NCBI RefSeq assembly: GCF_964266745.1
Contig: NZ_CAXWGX010000028.1
Span: forward strand, 62,001-126,000
Reading direction: 5' to 3'
Source: Propionicimonas sp020161015
GTDB lineage: Bacteria; Actinomycetota; Actinomycetes; Propionibacteriales; Propionibacteriaceae
DNA: 64,000 nt
Under the pieces are notes generated by a model. It ran no database searches. It had not been told where the DNA came from and saw only the letters and a program-made list of their open reading frames with translations. Below, one piece after another: positions 1-8,490 of the stretch (the first letter of the stretch is position 1; every line of letters begins with the position of its first letter). The translations under genes and the position numbers were made by a program.

Positions 1-33
1 GTGGCCCGCGGTCGTCGTCGGCCGCGGTCGGGG

Positions 34-678
34 TCAGCCGGTGCGTCCGTCGGTGCCGCACAGGGCGTTGACGGCGGCAACGGTGACAGCGCTGCCGCCG
101 CGGCGTCCGCGCACGACGAGGTAGTCCATGCCCAGCTCGTTGTCGGCGAGGGCCTGCTTGGACTCGGCGGCTCCGATGAAGCCGACCGGGATGCCGAGGA
201 CAGCGGCGGGCATCAGTGCGGGGTCGTCAGTGAGGATCTCGAGCAGGTGGAACAGGGCCGTGGGTGCATTGCCGATCGCGACCACCGATCCGGGCAGCTG
301 GGGCCGCCACAGTTCGACGGCTGCGGCGGTCTTGGTGGTGCCGAGGTCGGCGGCGAGGTCGGCAAGACGGGGGTCGCCCAGCAGGCACACGACGTCGTTG
401 TCGCGGGGCAGGCGGGAGCGGATGATGCCGCTGGCAACCATCCGTGAGTCGCACAGGATCGGGGCGCCGGCCCGGAGGGCATGTCCGGCCGCGGTGGCGA
501 GCCCGAGGGACCAGGCGAGGTCGTCGAGCAGGTCGATCTGGCCGCTGGCATGCACCATCCGGATGGCGACCGCCTGCAGGTCGGCCGGGATGCGGTCGAG
601 GTCGGCCTCGGCGCGGATCGTGGCGAACGACTGCCGGTAGATCTCGGCGCCGTCGGTCTCGTAGCGGTAGCGGCTCAT
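34..678 (-). CDS. cobH: Precorrin-8X methylmutase (CobH/CbiC)
   Basis: Moves the C11 methyl group to C12 to convert (cobalt-)precorrin-8 to (hydrogeno/cob)yrinic acid, the last step of corrin ring formation. The 214-residue length is normal for the family, and the conserved MVHASGQ segment near residue 42 carries the catalytic histidine. The DSRMVASGI and GFIGAAESK blocks are also typical. The ATG overlaps the stop of the upstream cbiX-sirC gene by 4 bp (ATGA), so it is the sixth gene of the riboswitch-led operon starting at 5833. The 33 bases downstream to the window edge cannot be assigned. Confidence 0.95.
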   Translation of the reverse strand: MSRYRYETDGAEIYRQSFATIRAEADLDRIPADLQAVAIRMVHASGQIDLLDDLAWSLGLATAAGHALRAGAPILCDSRMVASGIIRSRLPRDNDVVCLLGDPRLADLAADLGTTKTAAAVELWRPQLPGSVVAIGNAPTALFHLLEILTDDPALMPAAVLGIPVGFIGAAESKQALADNELGMDYLVVRGRRGGSAVTVAAVNALCGTDGRTG

Positions 679-1901
679 GCGTCGTCCCGCACGAACTGGA
701 GCATCCGGTCACGCAGGGCCCGGGACCGGCGGGGGTCGTGGTCGGCGAGGACGGCGATCGTGGCGCCCTCGAGTTCGGCGGTGGCGGGTGTCCAGGCCGA
801 GCCGAGTTCGGCCCGGTCGGCACGGACGCAGAAGGTGTGCCGGGCTTCGGCCGCGGCCGCGACCTGTGCGTTGAGTTCGGGATCGTCGGTGGCGGCGAGC
901 ACGTACCAGGCGCCGTCCAGGTCGGAGGCGAGGTAGCCCCGGTTGTGCCACTCGATCACGCCGTCGTCGACGAGTTGCGCGAGGGCCGGGTGCAGATCGG
1001 GGGCGACAACGGTGACGTGGGCACCGGCGGCGAGCAGCTTGGGGATCCGGCGCCGGTTGACGCAGCCGCCGCCGATGGCCACCACCTTGCGTCCGGCGAG
1101 CAGCAGACCGGTGAGGTAAGCCGGCGAACCGAGGTCGGTGCGGGCGGTGAGCATGCCTTCGCGGTAGCGCTGCGCGACGACGTCGGCGAGCTCGGGACAG
1201 GCGCCGATCACGCCGGCGACCCGCACGCTGGTGTCGGGGTGGATGGCGGTCCAGGCGTCCACCGCCTGCTGCACCCAGGTGCTGAGCCGGCCGGGGAACA
1301 GATAGTGCGGCATCACGACGATGCGACGGCTGCCGGTGGCGTGCGCCGTGTCGAGCGCCTCGGCAACGCTCGGGCCAGCCACCTGGATGAACGCGGGCAG
1401 CAGGCTGGCGTAGCCGCCCGTCTCGAGCAGGACCCGGCCCAGGCGGGTGTGGTCGGCGTTGGCATCGGTGACGCTGCAGCCGCGTCCGACGAACACCACG
1501 CTCACCTCGTGGGCGGCCCAGTCGCCGCGGGCGCTGTCGATCCGTTGGCGGGCCGCGGCCACCAGGCCGGCGGGGGCGCCGAGGTGGCGGGTGTAGACGA
1601 CGGTGGCGCCCCGGTGGTCGCGTCGGCCGGCCTCGATCGCCGCGGGGATGTCCTCGCGGACGTGGCCTCCGGACCCGATCATCAGCGGCACGACGACGGC
1701 GCCGGCCCCGTCGCCGTCGAGGACGGAGGACAGCGCCTGGTCGATGGTGGGTGGCGTGAGTTCCACGAAACCTGCCTCGACCCGGACGCCGGGCAGCAAC
1801 CCGCGGACCCGTGCGACCAGGGCGTGGCACTCGGCGACGCCGGCGGCGTCGCGGGTTCCGTGCCCGGCGATGACCAGCGGCGGGGCGGTGGTGGGGGTCA
1901 T
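675..1901 (-). CDS. cbiX: CbiX sirohydrochlorin cobaltochelatase fused to precorrin-2 dehydrogenase (SirC)
   Basis: A 408-residue two-enzyme protein. Residues 1-250 are a long CbiX with two chelatase half-domains: VIAGHGTRD near the N-terminus holds the metal-binding histidine, and VMPHYLFPG marks the second half. Residues 257-408 are a CysG/SirC-type NAD-dependent dehydrogenase with Rossmann motif AIGGGCVNRRRIP. The family roles are oxidation of precorrin-2 to sirohydrochlorin (SirC) and insertion of cobalt (CbiX), so the fusion would carry out two consecutive steps. It overlaps cbiG-cobJ and cobH by 4 bp on each side. The SirC half is a close paralog of the stand-alone protein at 20417-20884. 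CbiX implies early cobalt insertion, the anaerobic-type route. Confidence 0.92.
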   Translation of the reverse strand: MTPTTAPPLVIAGHGTRDAAGVAECHALVARVRGLLPGVRVEAGFVELTPPTIDQALSSVLDGDGAGAVVVPLMIGSGGHVREDIPAAIEAGRRDHRGATVVYTRHLGAPAGLVAAARQRIDSARGDWAAHEVSVVFVGRGCSVTDANADHTRLGRVLLETGGYASLLPAFIQVAGPSVAEALDTAHATGSRRIVVMPHYLFPGRLSTWVQQAVDAWTAIHPDTSVRVAGVIGACPELADVVAQRYREGMLTARTDLGSPAYLTGLLLAGRKVVAIGGGCVNRRRIPKLLAAGAHVTVVAPDLHPALAQLVDDGVIEWHNRGYLASDLDGAWYVLAATDDPELNAQVAAAAEARHTFCVRADRAELGSAWTPATAELEGATIAVLADHDPRRSRALRDRMLQFVRDDA

Positions 1902-3613
1902 CGGTTCATCCAGTGGTAGTCGCGGGGGGTGACCATGACGGTGCGCCCGGCGCCCGCGGTCAGGTACCGGGTGGTCGAGGAGCCGACGACCACCAGGGAG
2001 TTCATGTTGACCACGTCGACGTCGAAGTCGGCGATCGTGGAGAGGGTGATCCGCTGCTCGGGGCGGTCGGCCTCCTCGACCACGGCGACCGGGGTCTTGG
2101 CTGGTCGGTGCTCGGAGAAGATGGCGAGCGCGTCAGGCAGGTGGTGCAGCCGGGTGCGGCTGCGCGGGTTGTACAGCACGGTGACCAGGTCCGCCTCGGC
2201 GGCGGCCCGGAGCCGGCGAAGGATCGTCTCCCAGTCGGTGTGCAGGTCGGACAGCGAAATGGTGGCGTGGTCGTGGCCGAGCGGGGCGCCGAGGATCGCG
2301 GACGCAGCGAGGCTGGCGGTGACGCCCGGCACGATGTCGACGTCGATGCCGTCGGTGCCCTGCTCGAGGGTGGGGGAGGCCATCGCGTAGATCGCCGGGT
2401 CGCCGGAGCAGACCAGAGCCACGTTGTTGCCTTCCCGGGCGAACTGGATAGCGGCCGCGGTGCGCTCCTCCTCCTTGCCCATCGGCGTGCTGGCGATCCT
2501 GGTTCCGGGGCGCAGCAGGTCCTTGACCTGGGCGACGTAGGGTCGGTAGCCGACCACGATCGATGCCGCCCGGATGGCCTGCTGGGCGCGGGGGGTCGTG
2601 AGGTCGCGGGAGCCGGGCCCGAGCCCGATCACGGTCAGCTTGCCGCGGGCCGGGAGGCGTCCGATCGCGCAGGTGGCCTCTGGCGTGCGTTGCTTGGGCA
2701 CCACCAGAGTCGCCCCGCGGGCGAGGACGGACGCCTCCGCGACGCTCGGCGTGCCGACCGCCGCCTGCGCGTGGTCGCTCGGGTTGGGCACGTCGAAGCC
2801 GGCGAGGACGCCGGCCGGGTAGGTGACCAGTGGCACGCCGAGGCCCGCGGCCAGTTCGACGAGGCCCGGTTCGTCGGCCTTGGCGTCGACCGTGGTGATC
2901 GCCGCCAGCGAGCCGGGGGCAAGCCTCGCGTCGGCGAGCGTCCGGTGCAGGAGTTCTCGCAGGGACGCCGCGGTCGTGCCCCGGTTGCAGCCCAGGCCCG
3001 CGACCAGGCTGGGCGGGTTGAGAACGACGGTGGGAAGCGTGGAGCCGGCGGTGGTCCGGTCGGTGACGAGAACGATCCCGACGCAGTTCGGGGGCGACGC
3101 GTCGCCCGGGCCCGCGACGACGACATTCGACGGCAGGGCCGGGATCGGCCAGGGCTGGCTGCGGGCGAGGGCGACGGGTTCACCGTCGAGGATGGCGCGG
3201 GTGACGCCGGCCACGTCTCCCGAACAGGCCCAACCCAGGGTGTCCAGGCCGGGCAGTCCGGCCGCATCGGTCGCGGTGGTGACCACAGCGGTCGCTCCGA
3301 GCCCGGCGGCGATCGCGCGGGCGAGGTCGTTCGCTCCGCCGCCGTGTCCGCCGACCAGGGGGACCACGAACTGGCCGGCTTCGTCGATCACGACCACGCC
3401 CGGGTCGGTGCTCTTGGACTCCAGGAGGGGAGCGATGATCCGGGTCGTCGCGCCGAGGGCGAGGTGGCTGACGACCAGGTCGCACTCGGCCCAGGCCCGG
3501 GGGAGCCCCTGGACGGCGCCCTCGGGGTAGCGGCGGGTGGTCTCGCCGAGGATGGCGTCGATCTGGTCCGCGCGTGCCCGGCTGGCAGCGCCGCCGGTGA
3601 CCTGTCCGATCAT
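1898..3613 (-). CDS. cbiGH: CbiG-CobJ fusion: cobalt-precorrin-5A hydrolase / precorrin-3B C17-methyltransferase
   Basis: A 571-residue fusion. Residues 1-322 match CbiG (VGGHGGGANDLARAIA block, then GLGCNRGT at the start of the C-terminal CbiG half), which opens the delta-lactone and releases the C2 fragment as acetaldehyde. Residues 325-571 are a CobJ/CbiH SAM methyltransferase (VIGLGPGSRDLTTPRA, VCSGDPAIYAMAS, VPGVTASLA), which methylates C17 with ring contraction. I chose ATG 3613 because it overlaps the stop of cbiE by 4 bp; an open frame continues 21 codons upstream but only inside cbiE. A fusion of consecutive pathway enzymes suits substrate hand-over. Confidence 0.93.
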   Translation of the reverse strand: MIGQVTGGAASRARADQIDAILGETTRRYPEGAVQGLPRAWAECDLVVSHLALGATTRIIAPLLESKSTDPGVVVIDEAGQFVVPLVGGHGGGANDLARAIAAGLGATAVVTTATDAAGLPGLDTLGWACSGDVAGVTRAILDGEPVALARSQPWPIPALPSNVVVAGPGDASPPNCVGIVLVTDRTTAGSTLPTVVLNPPSLVAGLGCNRGTTAASLRELLHRTLADARLAPGSLAAITTVDAKADEPGLVELAAGLGVPLVTYPAGVLAGFDVPNPSDHAQAAVGTPSVAEASVLARGATLVVPKQRTPEATCAIGRLPARGKLTVIGLGPGSRDLTTPRAQQAIRAASIVVGYRPYVAQVKDLLRPGTRIASTPMGKEEERTAAAIQFAREGNNVALVCSGDPAIYAMASPTLEQGTDGIDVDIVPGVTASLAASAILGAPLGHDHATISLSDLHTDWETILRRLRAAAEADLVTVLYNPRSRTRLHHLPDALAIFSEHRPAKTPVAVVEEADRPEQRITLSTIADFDVDVVNMNSLVVVGSSTTRYLTAGAGRTVMVTPRDYHWMNR

Positions 3614-4284
3614 TCGGGTTCTCCAAGGGTCGGGTATGGGGCGGGGGCGCCCGGGCCGGCGATGCTTCCCGGCCACGGAGCGTCGTCGTCGCTGGGGTGG
3701 CGGCTGAGGATCAGCACGACGTTCGGTTCCCGCGGGGTGGCGTCGAGGGCCTGTTCGCTGGTCAGGACGGTGACCTGCTGGTCGTCCTCACCGAGCCGTT
3801 CGGCCAGCACGAACCAGCGGCCGATGCCTGCCAGCCCGGCGGCGAGTTCGCGTACGCCGTGGTCCGCTGAGGTGAACACGGCCACCTTGTCGGTGTTCCG
3901 GGCGAGGTCGAGCGCTGGTTGGAGGGGGCGGCCGTGCACGCTGACCACCGCGGCGTCATCCCAGGGCAGGCCGATCGCGGCGAAGGCGGCCGCGATGGAC
4001 GACACCGCCGGTACCACGGCGGGTCGGAGCCCCGCAGCCCGAAGGGCGCGTACCACGCCGAAGTACAAAGGATCGCCACTGGCCACGACGACCACCTCGG
4101 CCTCGGCGCGACCGGAGCCCAGCTGCTCGATCGCCGCAGCCAGCGACCCGAGGACGATGCGGCGATCCTCATCGACGTCGAGCCGGTCGAGGTGCCGGGC
4201 GCCGCCGACGACGACGTCGGCGGCCGCGGCCGCGATCCGCAGTTCCACGCTCGGGCGCCCGAGGAGCCCGTACACGGTGATCAT
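3610..4284 (-). CDS. cbiE: Precorrin-6Y/cobalt-precorrin-7 C5-methyltransferase (CbiE)
   Basis: SAM-dependent tetrapyrrole methyltransferase adding the C5 methyl group. In many bacteria it is fused to CbiT as CobL; here CbiT is a separate gene at 11606-12193. Family signs are the N-terminal VYGLLG glycine-rich loop, VVASGDPLYFGV, PAVSSIAAAFAAIGLPW and VVSVHGR. It is 224 residues long. The chosen ATG at 4284 overlaps the cobM stop by 4 bp. The final residues are Pro/Ala rich and likely unstructured. Confidence 0.9.
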   Translation of the reverse strand: MITVYGLLGRPSVELRIAAAAADVVVGGARHLDRLDVDEDRRIVLGSLAAAIEQLGSGRAEAEVVVVASGDPLYFGVVRALRAAGLRPAVVPAVSSIAAAFAAIGLPWDDAAVVSVHGRPLQPALDLARNTDKVAVFTSADHGVRELAAGLAGIGRWFVLAERLGEDDQQVTVLTSEQALDATPREPNVVLILSRHPSDDDAPWPGSIAGPGAPAPYPTLGEPE

Positions 4285-5078
4285 GCGGGGTCCCGCGTGA
4301 CCAGCGGCGTGCCGTCGGCGGACCGGTACTCGTGTCGGAACCCGGGGTGGTAAAGGTGGCTGCGAGTGCGGGCGGTCTCGGCGAGGGCGGGTCCCACGAG
4401 CACCACGGTGTGCTTCCAGAGCTTGTGCTCCTTCATCGACGCCGACAGTTCGTCGAGGCGGCAGCGCAGCATCAGCTCGTCCGGCCAGCTCACGCGGTAA
4501 CCGACGATGCACGGTGTCTGGGGCGGGTAGCCGCCGGCCAGCAACTCGTCCTGCAGCACCTTGTTGCGGGCCGCCGACAGGTAGAGGGCCATCGTGACGC
4601 CGTGCGCGGCGAAGCCGCGGACGGTCTCCCGGTCGGGCATCGGGGTGCGGCCGCCCTCGAGGCGGGTGAGGATGAGGGTCTGGGATACCTCCGGGATGGT
4701 GATCTCGGCGTCCATCCGGGCGGCGGCGGCGGAGAAGGCGGACACCCCGGGGATCGTGCGGTGGGGGATGCCGATCCGGTCGCAGATGCGCCGCTGTTCG
4801 GCGGTGGCCCCGTAGATGGACGGGTCGCCGGTGTGGACGCGGGCCACCAGCAGGCCCTCGTCGTGGGCGCGCTGGTAGAGCGGGGTGATGTCCTCCAGCG
4901 ACTCGCTGGCCGAGTCGATCACCAGGGCGCCCGGCCTGGCGCCGGCGACGATGGCGGGGTCGACGAGGCTGGACGCCCAGATCACGATGTCGGCCCGAGC
5001 GATCACCTGCGCCCCGCGCAGGGTGATCAGGTCGGCGGCACCGGGGCCGGCGCCGACGAACACGACCTCGCCGGTCAC
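4281..5078 (-). CDS. cobM: Precorrin-4 C11-methyltransferase (CobM/CbiF)
   Basis: Methylates C11 of (cobalt-)precorrin-4. The 265-residue protein shows the class signature: FVGAGPGAADLITLRG at the N-terminus, HTGDPSIYGA in the SAM-binding region, and TIPGVSAFSAAAA. The GTG start at 5078 is chosen because it overlaps the cobI stop as GTGA and because the family begins 2-4 residues before the VYFVGAGPG-like motif. A much longer open frame upstream is antisense-type noise within cobI. Confidence 0.95.
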   Translation of the reverse strand: MTGEVVFVGAGPGAADLITLRGAQVIARADIVIWASSLVDPAIVAGARPGALVIDSASESLEDITPLYQRAHDEGLLVARVHTGDPSIYGATAEQRRICDRIGIPHRTIPGVSAFSAAAARMDAEITIPEVSQTLILTRLEGGRTPMPDRETVRGFAAHGVTMALYLSAARNKVLQDELLAGGYPPQTPCIVGYRVSWPDELMLRCRLDELSASMKEHKLWKHTVVLVGPALAETARTRSHLYHPGFRHEYRSADGTPLVTRDPA

Positions 5079-5833
5079 AGCCGGCCGCCGGTCTCGGTGC
5101 GGGCGGGTGCGACGAGGACGGTGGAGAAGTAGGGCGCCCGGTCGGTGTCGACGTCGCACAGCGGGGTGATGGTCTCGCCCGGAAGTCCGACGTCCACCCC
5201 GAGCACTCCGTCCCGCCCGGCGTCGCGCACCACGGCGAGGAGGGCGGCGAGCTGGCGCCCGCCCTTGTAGGCGACCACGGTGTCGGCGTGTTCGAGGGCG
5301 GTTCGGACGGCCTCGAGGCCGGCGGTAGCCGGCACCAGGCTGAGGCTTTCCTGACCTTCGACGAGCGGGGTGAGGCTGGCCGCGGCGAGCGCCTGCATGG
5401 CGGTGATGCCCGGCACCACCGAGACGGTCAACCCCGGTACCGCCGCGCGCACGTGGGCGGCGAGGTAGGAGAACGTCGAGTAGACGCTCGGGTCGCCGAC
5501 GGTGGCGAACGCAACGGTGGTGGCGCCCCCGGCGAACGCCGCCTCTGCTGCCTGGGCCGACGCCTCCCAGGACTGGCGGCGCTTCTCGCCGACACCCCGT
5601 CGTTGGGCCATGCTGAAGGGCACCCGTCGCAGCTTGCCGGCCGCGCCGGGACAACCGGCGAGCACGACCTGCTCGGCGCGCCCGGCATCGTCGCCGCTGG
5701 CCTCGGTGCTGGGAACCAGGATGACGTCGGCACGGTCGAGCGCCGCCTGCGCCTTCAGGGTGAGCAGTTCCGGGTCGCCCGGGCCGACGCCCACCCCGAT
5801 CAGGGCAGGCGTGGAAATGGCAAAGCTGTCCAT
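5075..5833 (-). CDS. cobI: Precorrin-2 C20-methyltransferase (CobI/CbiL)
   Basis: Methylates C20 of (cobalt-)precorrin-2 with SAM, the first committed step to corrin. Motifs: GVGVGPGDPELLTLKA, FATVGDPSVYSTFSY, VVPGITAMQALAA. Length is 252 residues. First gene of a six-gene minus-strand operon; a GAGGAG ribosome site lies just before ATG 5833. The 5' leader contains a cobalamin riboswitch, so the whole operon is probably repressed by adenosylcobalamin. Confidence 0.96.
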   Translation of the reverse strand: MDSFAISTPALIGVGVGPGDPELLTLKAQAALDRADVILVPSTEASGDDAGRAEQVVLAGCPGAAGKLRRVPFSMAQRRGVGEKRRQSWEASAQAAEAAFAGGATTVAFATVGDPSVYSTFSYLAAHVRAAVPGLTVSVVPGITAMQALAAASLTPLVEGQESLSLVPATAGLEAVRTALEHADTVVAYKGGRQLAALLAVVRDAGRDGVLGVDVGLPGETITPLCDVDTDRAPYFSTVLVAPARTETGGRL

Positions 5834-5869
5834 GGAGCCTCCTCAGGTGTCCTCGCCCGATGTCGTCGC

Positions 5870-5985
5870 TCTGCAGTGAGGCGAGTTCCTGGCTCCCGGA
5901 CGAAGCCGGTTACAGTGGCGGGACCGCCCCGGACTTGCCCATCGGGCTCACCGGAGTTCCTCTGCACATCTCTGCGGTGTTCAGT
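5870..5985 (-). ncRNA. Cobalamin riboswitch of the cobI operon
   Basis: Reading the minus strand, the leader contains GGAACTCCGGTGAG, then GGTCCCGCCACTGT (the near-invariant GCCACTG box, 5913-5923), then GAGCCAGGAACTCGCC (the B12 box, about 5878-5895) in the canonical order and spacing. The cobI ribosome site follows within 40 nt. A possible P1 closing stem (GTGTC near 5987-5991 with GACAC near 5848-5852) would extend the element to about 5845-5993. Expected action: adenosylcobalamin binding lowers expression of cobI through cobH. Confidence 0.93.
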
Positions 5986-6031
5986 CTGACACACTCGAGT
6001 ACGGAGAATTACCACCAACGAAAGGTTGGTC

Positions 6032-6985
6032 ATGGCAGCTCGGCGGACCGGCGTCCTCGCGGCCGGACTCGGCCTGGGGTGGCTGGCCGACCAGCTGCTC
6101 GGCGACCCGCGCCGCTGGCACCCCGTGGCCGGCTTCGGGCAGCTCGCCGTCGCCCTCGAGCAGCGCCGGTACGCTGACGACCGGACGCGCGGCGTGCTGC
6201 ACGAGGCCGTTCTGGTGGGCGGCGCACTCCTGTTGGGCGGCGCGATCCAGCGGGTGGTGCGCGATCGGCCCGTCCTGTCCGTGCTGGCCACGGGTGCCGC
6301 CACCTGGGCGGTGCTCGGCGGGCGCTCGCTGGCCCGGGAGTCGGAGGCGATCGCCGCTCGGCTGGCCGCCGACGACCTGCCCGGGGCGCGGGCCCGGGTC
6401 GCGAACCTGGTCAGCCGGGACCCGCAGTCGCTCGATGCCGACGGGGTCGCCCGTGCCGCGCTGGAGTCGGTGGCCGAGAACACCTCCGACGCGGTCGTCG
6501 CGCCCCTGCTCTGGGGTGCGGTGGCCGGCATCCCGGGCCTCCTCGGCTACCGCGCGATCAACACCCTCGACGCGATGGTGGGCTACCGCAACGACCGGTA
6601 CCGCAACTTCGGGTGGGCGGCGGCGAAGCTGGACGACCTCGCGAACTGGCTGCCGGCGCGGCTCACCGCCGCTTTGGCGACGGCCGCAGCGCCCCTGGTC
6701 GGCGGCGACCCGTCCGACGCGGTTCGTGCGGTCCGGGAACACTCCGGGCAGCACCCCAGTCCGAACGGTGGCGTGGTGGAGGCCGCTTTCGCCGGCGCGC
6801 TCGGCGTGCGCCTAGGCGGATGCAACACCTACGGCGGGGTGGTCGAGGACCGTGGCGAGCTCGGCTTCGGCCCGGCGCCGGCGCCGGCGGACCTGGCGCG
6901 CGCGAACCGTCTGGCGCTGGCCGTGTCGGCCGGTGCCGCCGCGGTGACGGTGGCGCTCGCGATGTCCCTCGGACGCCGACGGTGA
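6032..6985 (+). CDS. cbiB: Adenosylcobinamide-phosphate synthase (CbiB/CobD), membrane protein
   Basis: Joins aminopropanol (or its phosphate) to adenosylcobyrate to make adenosylcobinamide (phosphate) in the inner membrane. Typical family features: WLADQLLGDPRRWHPV near the N-terminus, SVAENTSDAVVAPL, GYRAINTLDAMVGYRN, and several hydrophobic segments. Length is 317 residues. ATG 6032 has an AAAGG ribosome site 6 nt upstream; a TTG two codons earlier is a weaker alternative. Divergent from cobI and overlapping cobK by 4 bp. The cobI riboswitch lies on the opposite transcript and would not control this gene directly. Confidence 0.94.
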   Translation: MAARRTGVLAAGLGLGWLADQLLGDPRRWHPVAGFGQLAVALEQRRYADDRTRGVLHEAVLVGGALLLGGAIQRVVRDRPVLSVLATGAATWAVLGGRSLARESEAIAARLAADDLPGARARVANLVSRDPQSLDADGVARAALESVAENTSDAVVAPLLWGAVAGIPGLLGYRAINTLDAMVGYRNDRYRNFGWAAAKLDDLANWLPARLTAALATAAAPLVGGDPSDAVRAVREHSGQHPSPNGGVVEAAFAGALGVRLGGCNTYGGVVEDRGELGFGPAPAPADLARANRLALAVSAGAAAVTVALAMSLGRRR

Positions 6986-7713
6986 GCATCCTGGTGCTCG
7001 GTGGCACTGCCGAGGCGCGGGAGCTGGCCGGGCTCCTGGTCGCCGCGGGCGTGCCATTGGTGACCTCGCTGGCCGGCGACGTGGCCGAACCGAGGCGCCC
7101 GGCCGGCGCGGTGCGGATCGGTGGCTTCGGCGGGGCTGACGGACTGGCAGCCCACCTTCGCACCCACGACACCACGGCGGTGGTCGACGCCACCCACCCG
7201 TTCGCCGAACGGATCACGGCGAACGCCGCCGCCGCGTGTGCCGCGACCGGAGTGGCGTTGCTGCGGCTGTCGAGGCCCGGTTGGGCGGGCCGGCCCGAGG
7301 CCGCCGGGTGGCAGTGGGTGGACGGCCTCGACGGGGCTCGCCGCGCTGCCGAACGGCTCGGGGCCCGGGTGTTCCTCGCCATCGGTCGGCAGGGCCTCGC
7401 CGCGTTCGCCGGCTGGACGGACCGCTACGTCCTGGTGCGTGTCGTCGACGCCCCCGAGGTCGATGTACCCGGCAGCTGGGAGGTGCTGCGGGCGCGGGGG
7501 CCGTTCTCCTTCGAGGCCGAGTGCGACCTGCTCCGCAGCCGCTCGATCGACGTGCTGGTCACCAAGGACTCCGGTGGCCCGACGGAAGCCAAGCTGGACG
7601 CTGCGGCGCACCTCGGCGTGCCGGTCGTGGCGGTGCGCCGACCGCCGGTCCCGTCGGGCGTGCCGGTCGTCACCACGGTCGCTGAGGCTTTCGCCTGGGC
7701 GGCGGCGCGCTGA
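6982..7713 (+). CDS. cobK: Precorrin-6A reductase (CobK/CbiJ)
   Basis: NAD(P)H-dependent reduction of (cobalt-)precorrin-6A. 243 residues. The N-terminal ILVLGGTAEARELA is the CobK hallmark, followed by VVDATHPFAERIT, IGRQG, RGPFSFEAE and VTKDSGG. The GTG start overlaps the cbiB stop as GTGA; upstream in-frame codons lie inside cbiB. Convergent with cobF, whose stop is 12 bp away. Confidence 0.95.
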   Translation: MSILVLGGTAEARELAGLLVAAGVPLVTSLAGDVAEPRRPAGAVRIGGFGGADGLAAHLRTHDTTAVVDATHPFAERITANAAAACAATGVALLRLSRPGWAGRPEAAGWQWVDGLDGARRAAERLGARVFLAIGRQGLAAFAGWTDRYVLVRVVDAPEVDVPGSWEVLRARGPFSFEAECDLLRSRSIDVLVTKDSGGPTEAKLDAAAHLGVPVVAVRRPPVPSGVPVVTTVAEAFAWAAAR

Positions 7714-7725
7714 GCGCGGTCGGAA

Positions 7726-8490
7726 TCAGCGGCGGCGCAGCAGGTACGTGTCGAACATCCAGCCCTTGCGCGCCTTGGCCTCGGCGCGGCGGGCAGCGAT
7801 CTCGTCACGCACCTTGTCCAGCGGCCCGGCGATGAGGATCTCGTCGCCCGTGCCGAGGTAGGCGCCCCAGTAGATGTCCAGGCCGGTGGGGTCGATGGTG
7901 GCGAACGCCTGCCCGCCGTCCAGCATCACGACCACGTCGTCGATTCCGTCGGGCAGGCCGCCCCGCAGCAGTCGGGCCGGGCTGATCTGCAGTGCCCGGC
8001 CCTGCCGGTTGAGCGGAATGCGGTGGCGGGCGGCGAGGGCGAGGACGCTGCTCACGCCGGGGACCACCCGGAGCCGCAGCGGTTGGCCGGTGGGTGCCTG
8101 TCCGGCCAGCTCGTCCACGATCGCGAGGGTGCTCTCGTACAGGCTCGGGTCGCCCCAGACGAGGAAGCCGCCGCTACGGCCGTCCTGCAGGGCGGCTTCC
8201 ACGGCGGCGCCCCACTGCCGGAGGCGCTGGGCGCGCCAGTCGGCGACAGCGGCGTCATAGTCCGGTGCGGTGCGCCAGGGCCGAGGCGGGTCCCTGAGTT
8301 CGACGGTTCGTAACGGGGTGTGTCGGTGCTGCGCGATGACCTGGCGGCGAGCCTGCACGAGGTCGTCCAGCTCATCCTCCTTGAGCACGACGAACAGGAC
8401 GTCGATCTCCCGGATCGCCCGGACGGCTTCGAGGGTCAGCCAGTCGGGGTCGCCGGCGCCGATGCCGATCAGGACGAGTTCGCGGCTCAT
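7726..8490 (-). CDS. cobF: Precorrin-6A synthase, deacetylating (CobF)
   Basis: SAM methyltransferase that in the aerobic pathway methylates C1 of precorrin-5 with loss of the acetyl group. 254 residues. Characteristic features: LIGIGAGDPDWLTLEAVRA, FLVWGDPSLYEST, VVPGVSSVLALAARH, VVMLDGGQAF, YWGAYLGTGDEIL, and the C-terminal ARKGWMFDTYLLRR. ATG 8490 overlaps the cobB-cobC stop by 4 bp. It sits beside CbiG and CbiX, which belong to the anaerobic route, and no CbiD is visible, so its actual substrate here is uncertain. Confidence 0.93.
   Translation of the reverse strand: MSRELVLIGIGAGDPDWLTLEAVRAIREIDVLFVVLKEDELDDLVQARRQVIAQHRHTPLRTVELRDPPRPWRTAPDYDAAVADWRAQRLRQWGAAVEAALQDGRSGGFLVWGDPSLYESTLAIVDELAGQAPTGQPLRLRVVPGVSSVLALAARHRIPLNRQGRALQISPARLLRGGLPDGIDDVVVMLDGGQAFATIDPTGLDIYWGAYLGTGDEILIAGPLDKVRDEIAARRAEAKARKGWMFDTYLLRRR

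Noticed and set aside
3614..3676. Longer N-terminus for CbiG-CobJ
   Set aside because: The extra 21 codons lie in cbiE and have no ribosome site; ATG 3613 overlaps the cbiE stop as in the other genes of the operon.
1913..4300. Plus-strand open frame of 795 codons across cbiG-cobJ and cbiE
   Set aside because: Antisense shadow of well-recognised corrin genes; low-complexity product.
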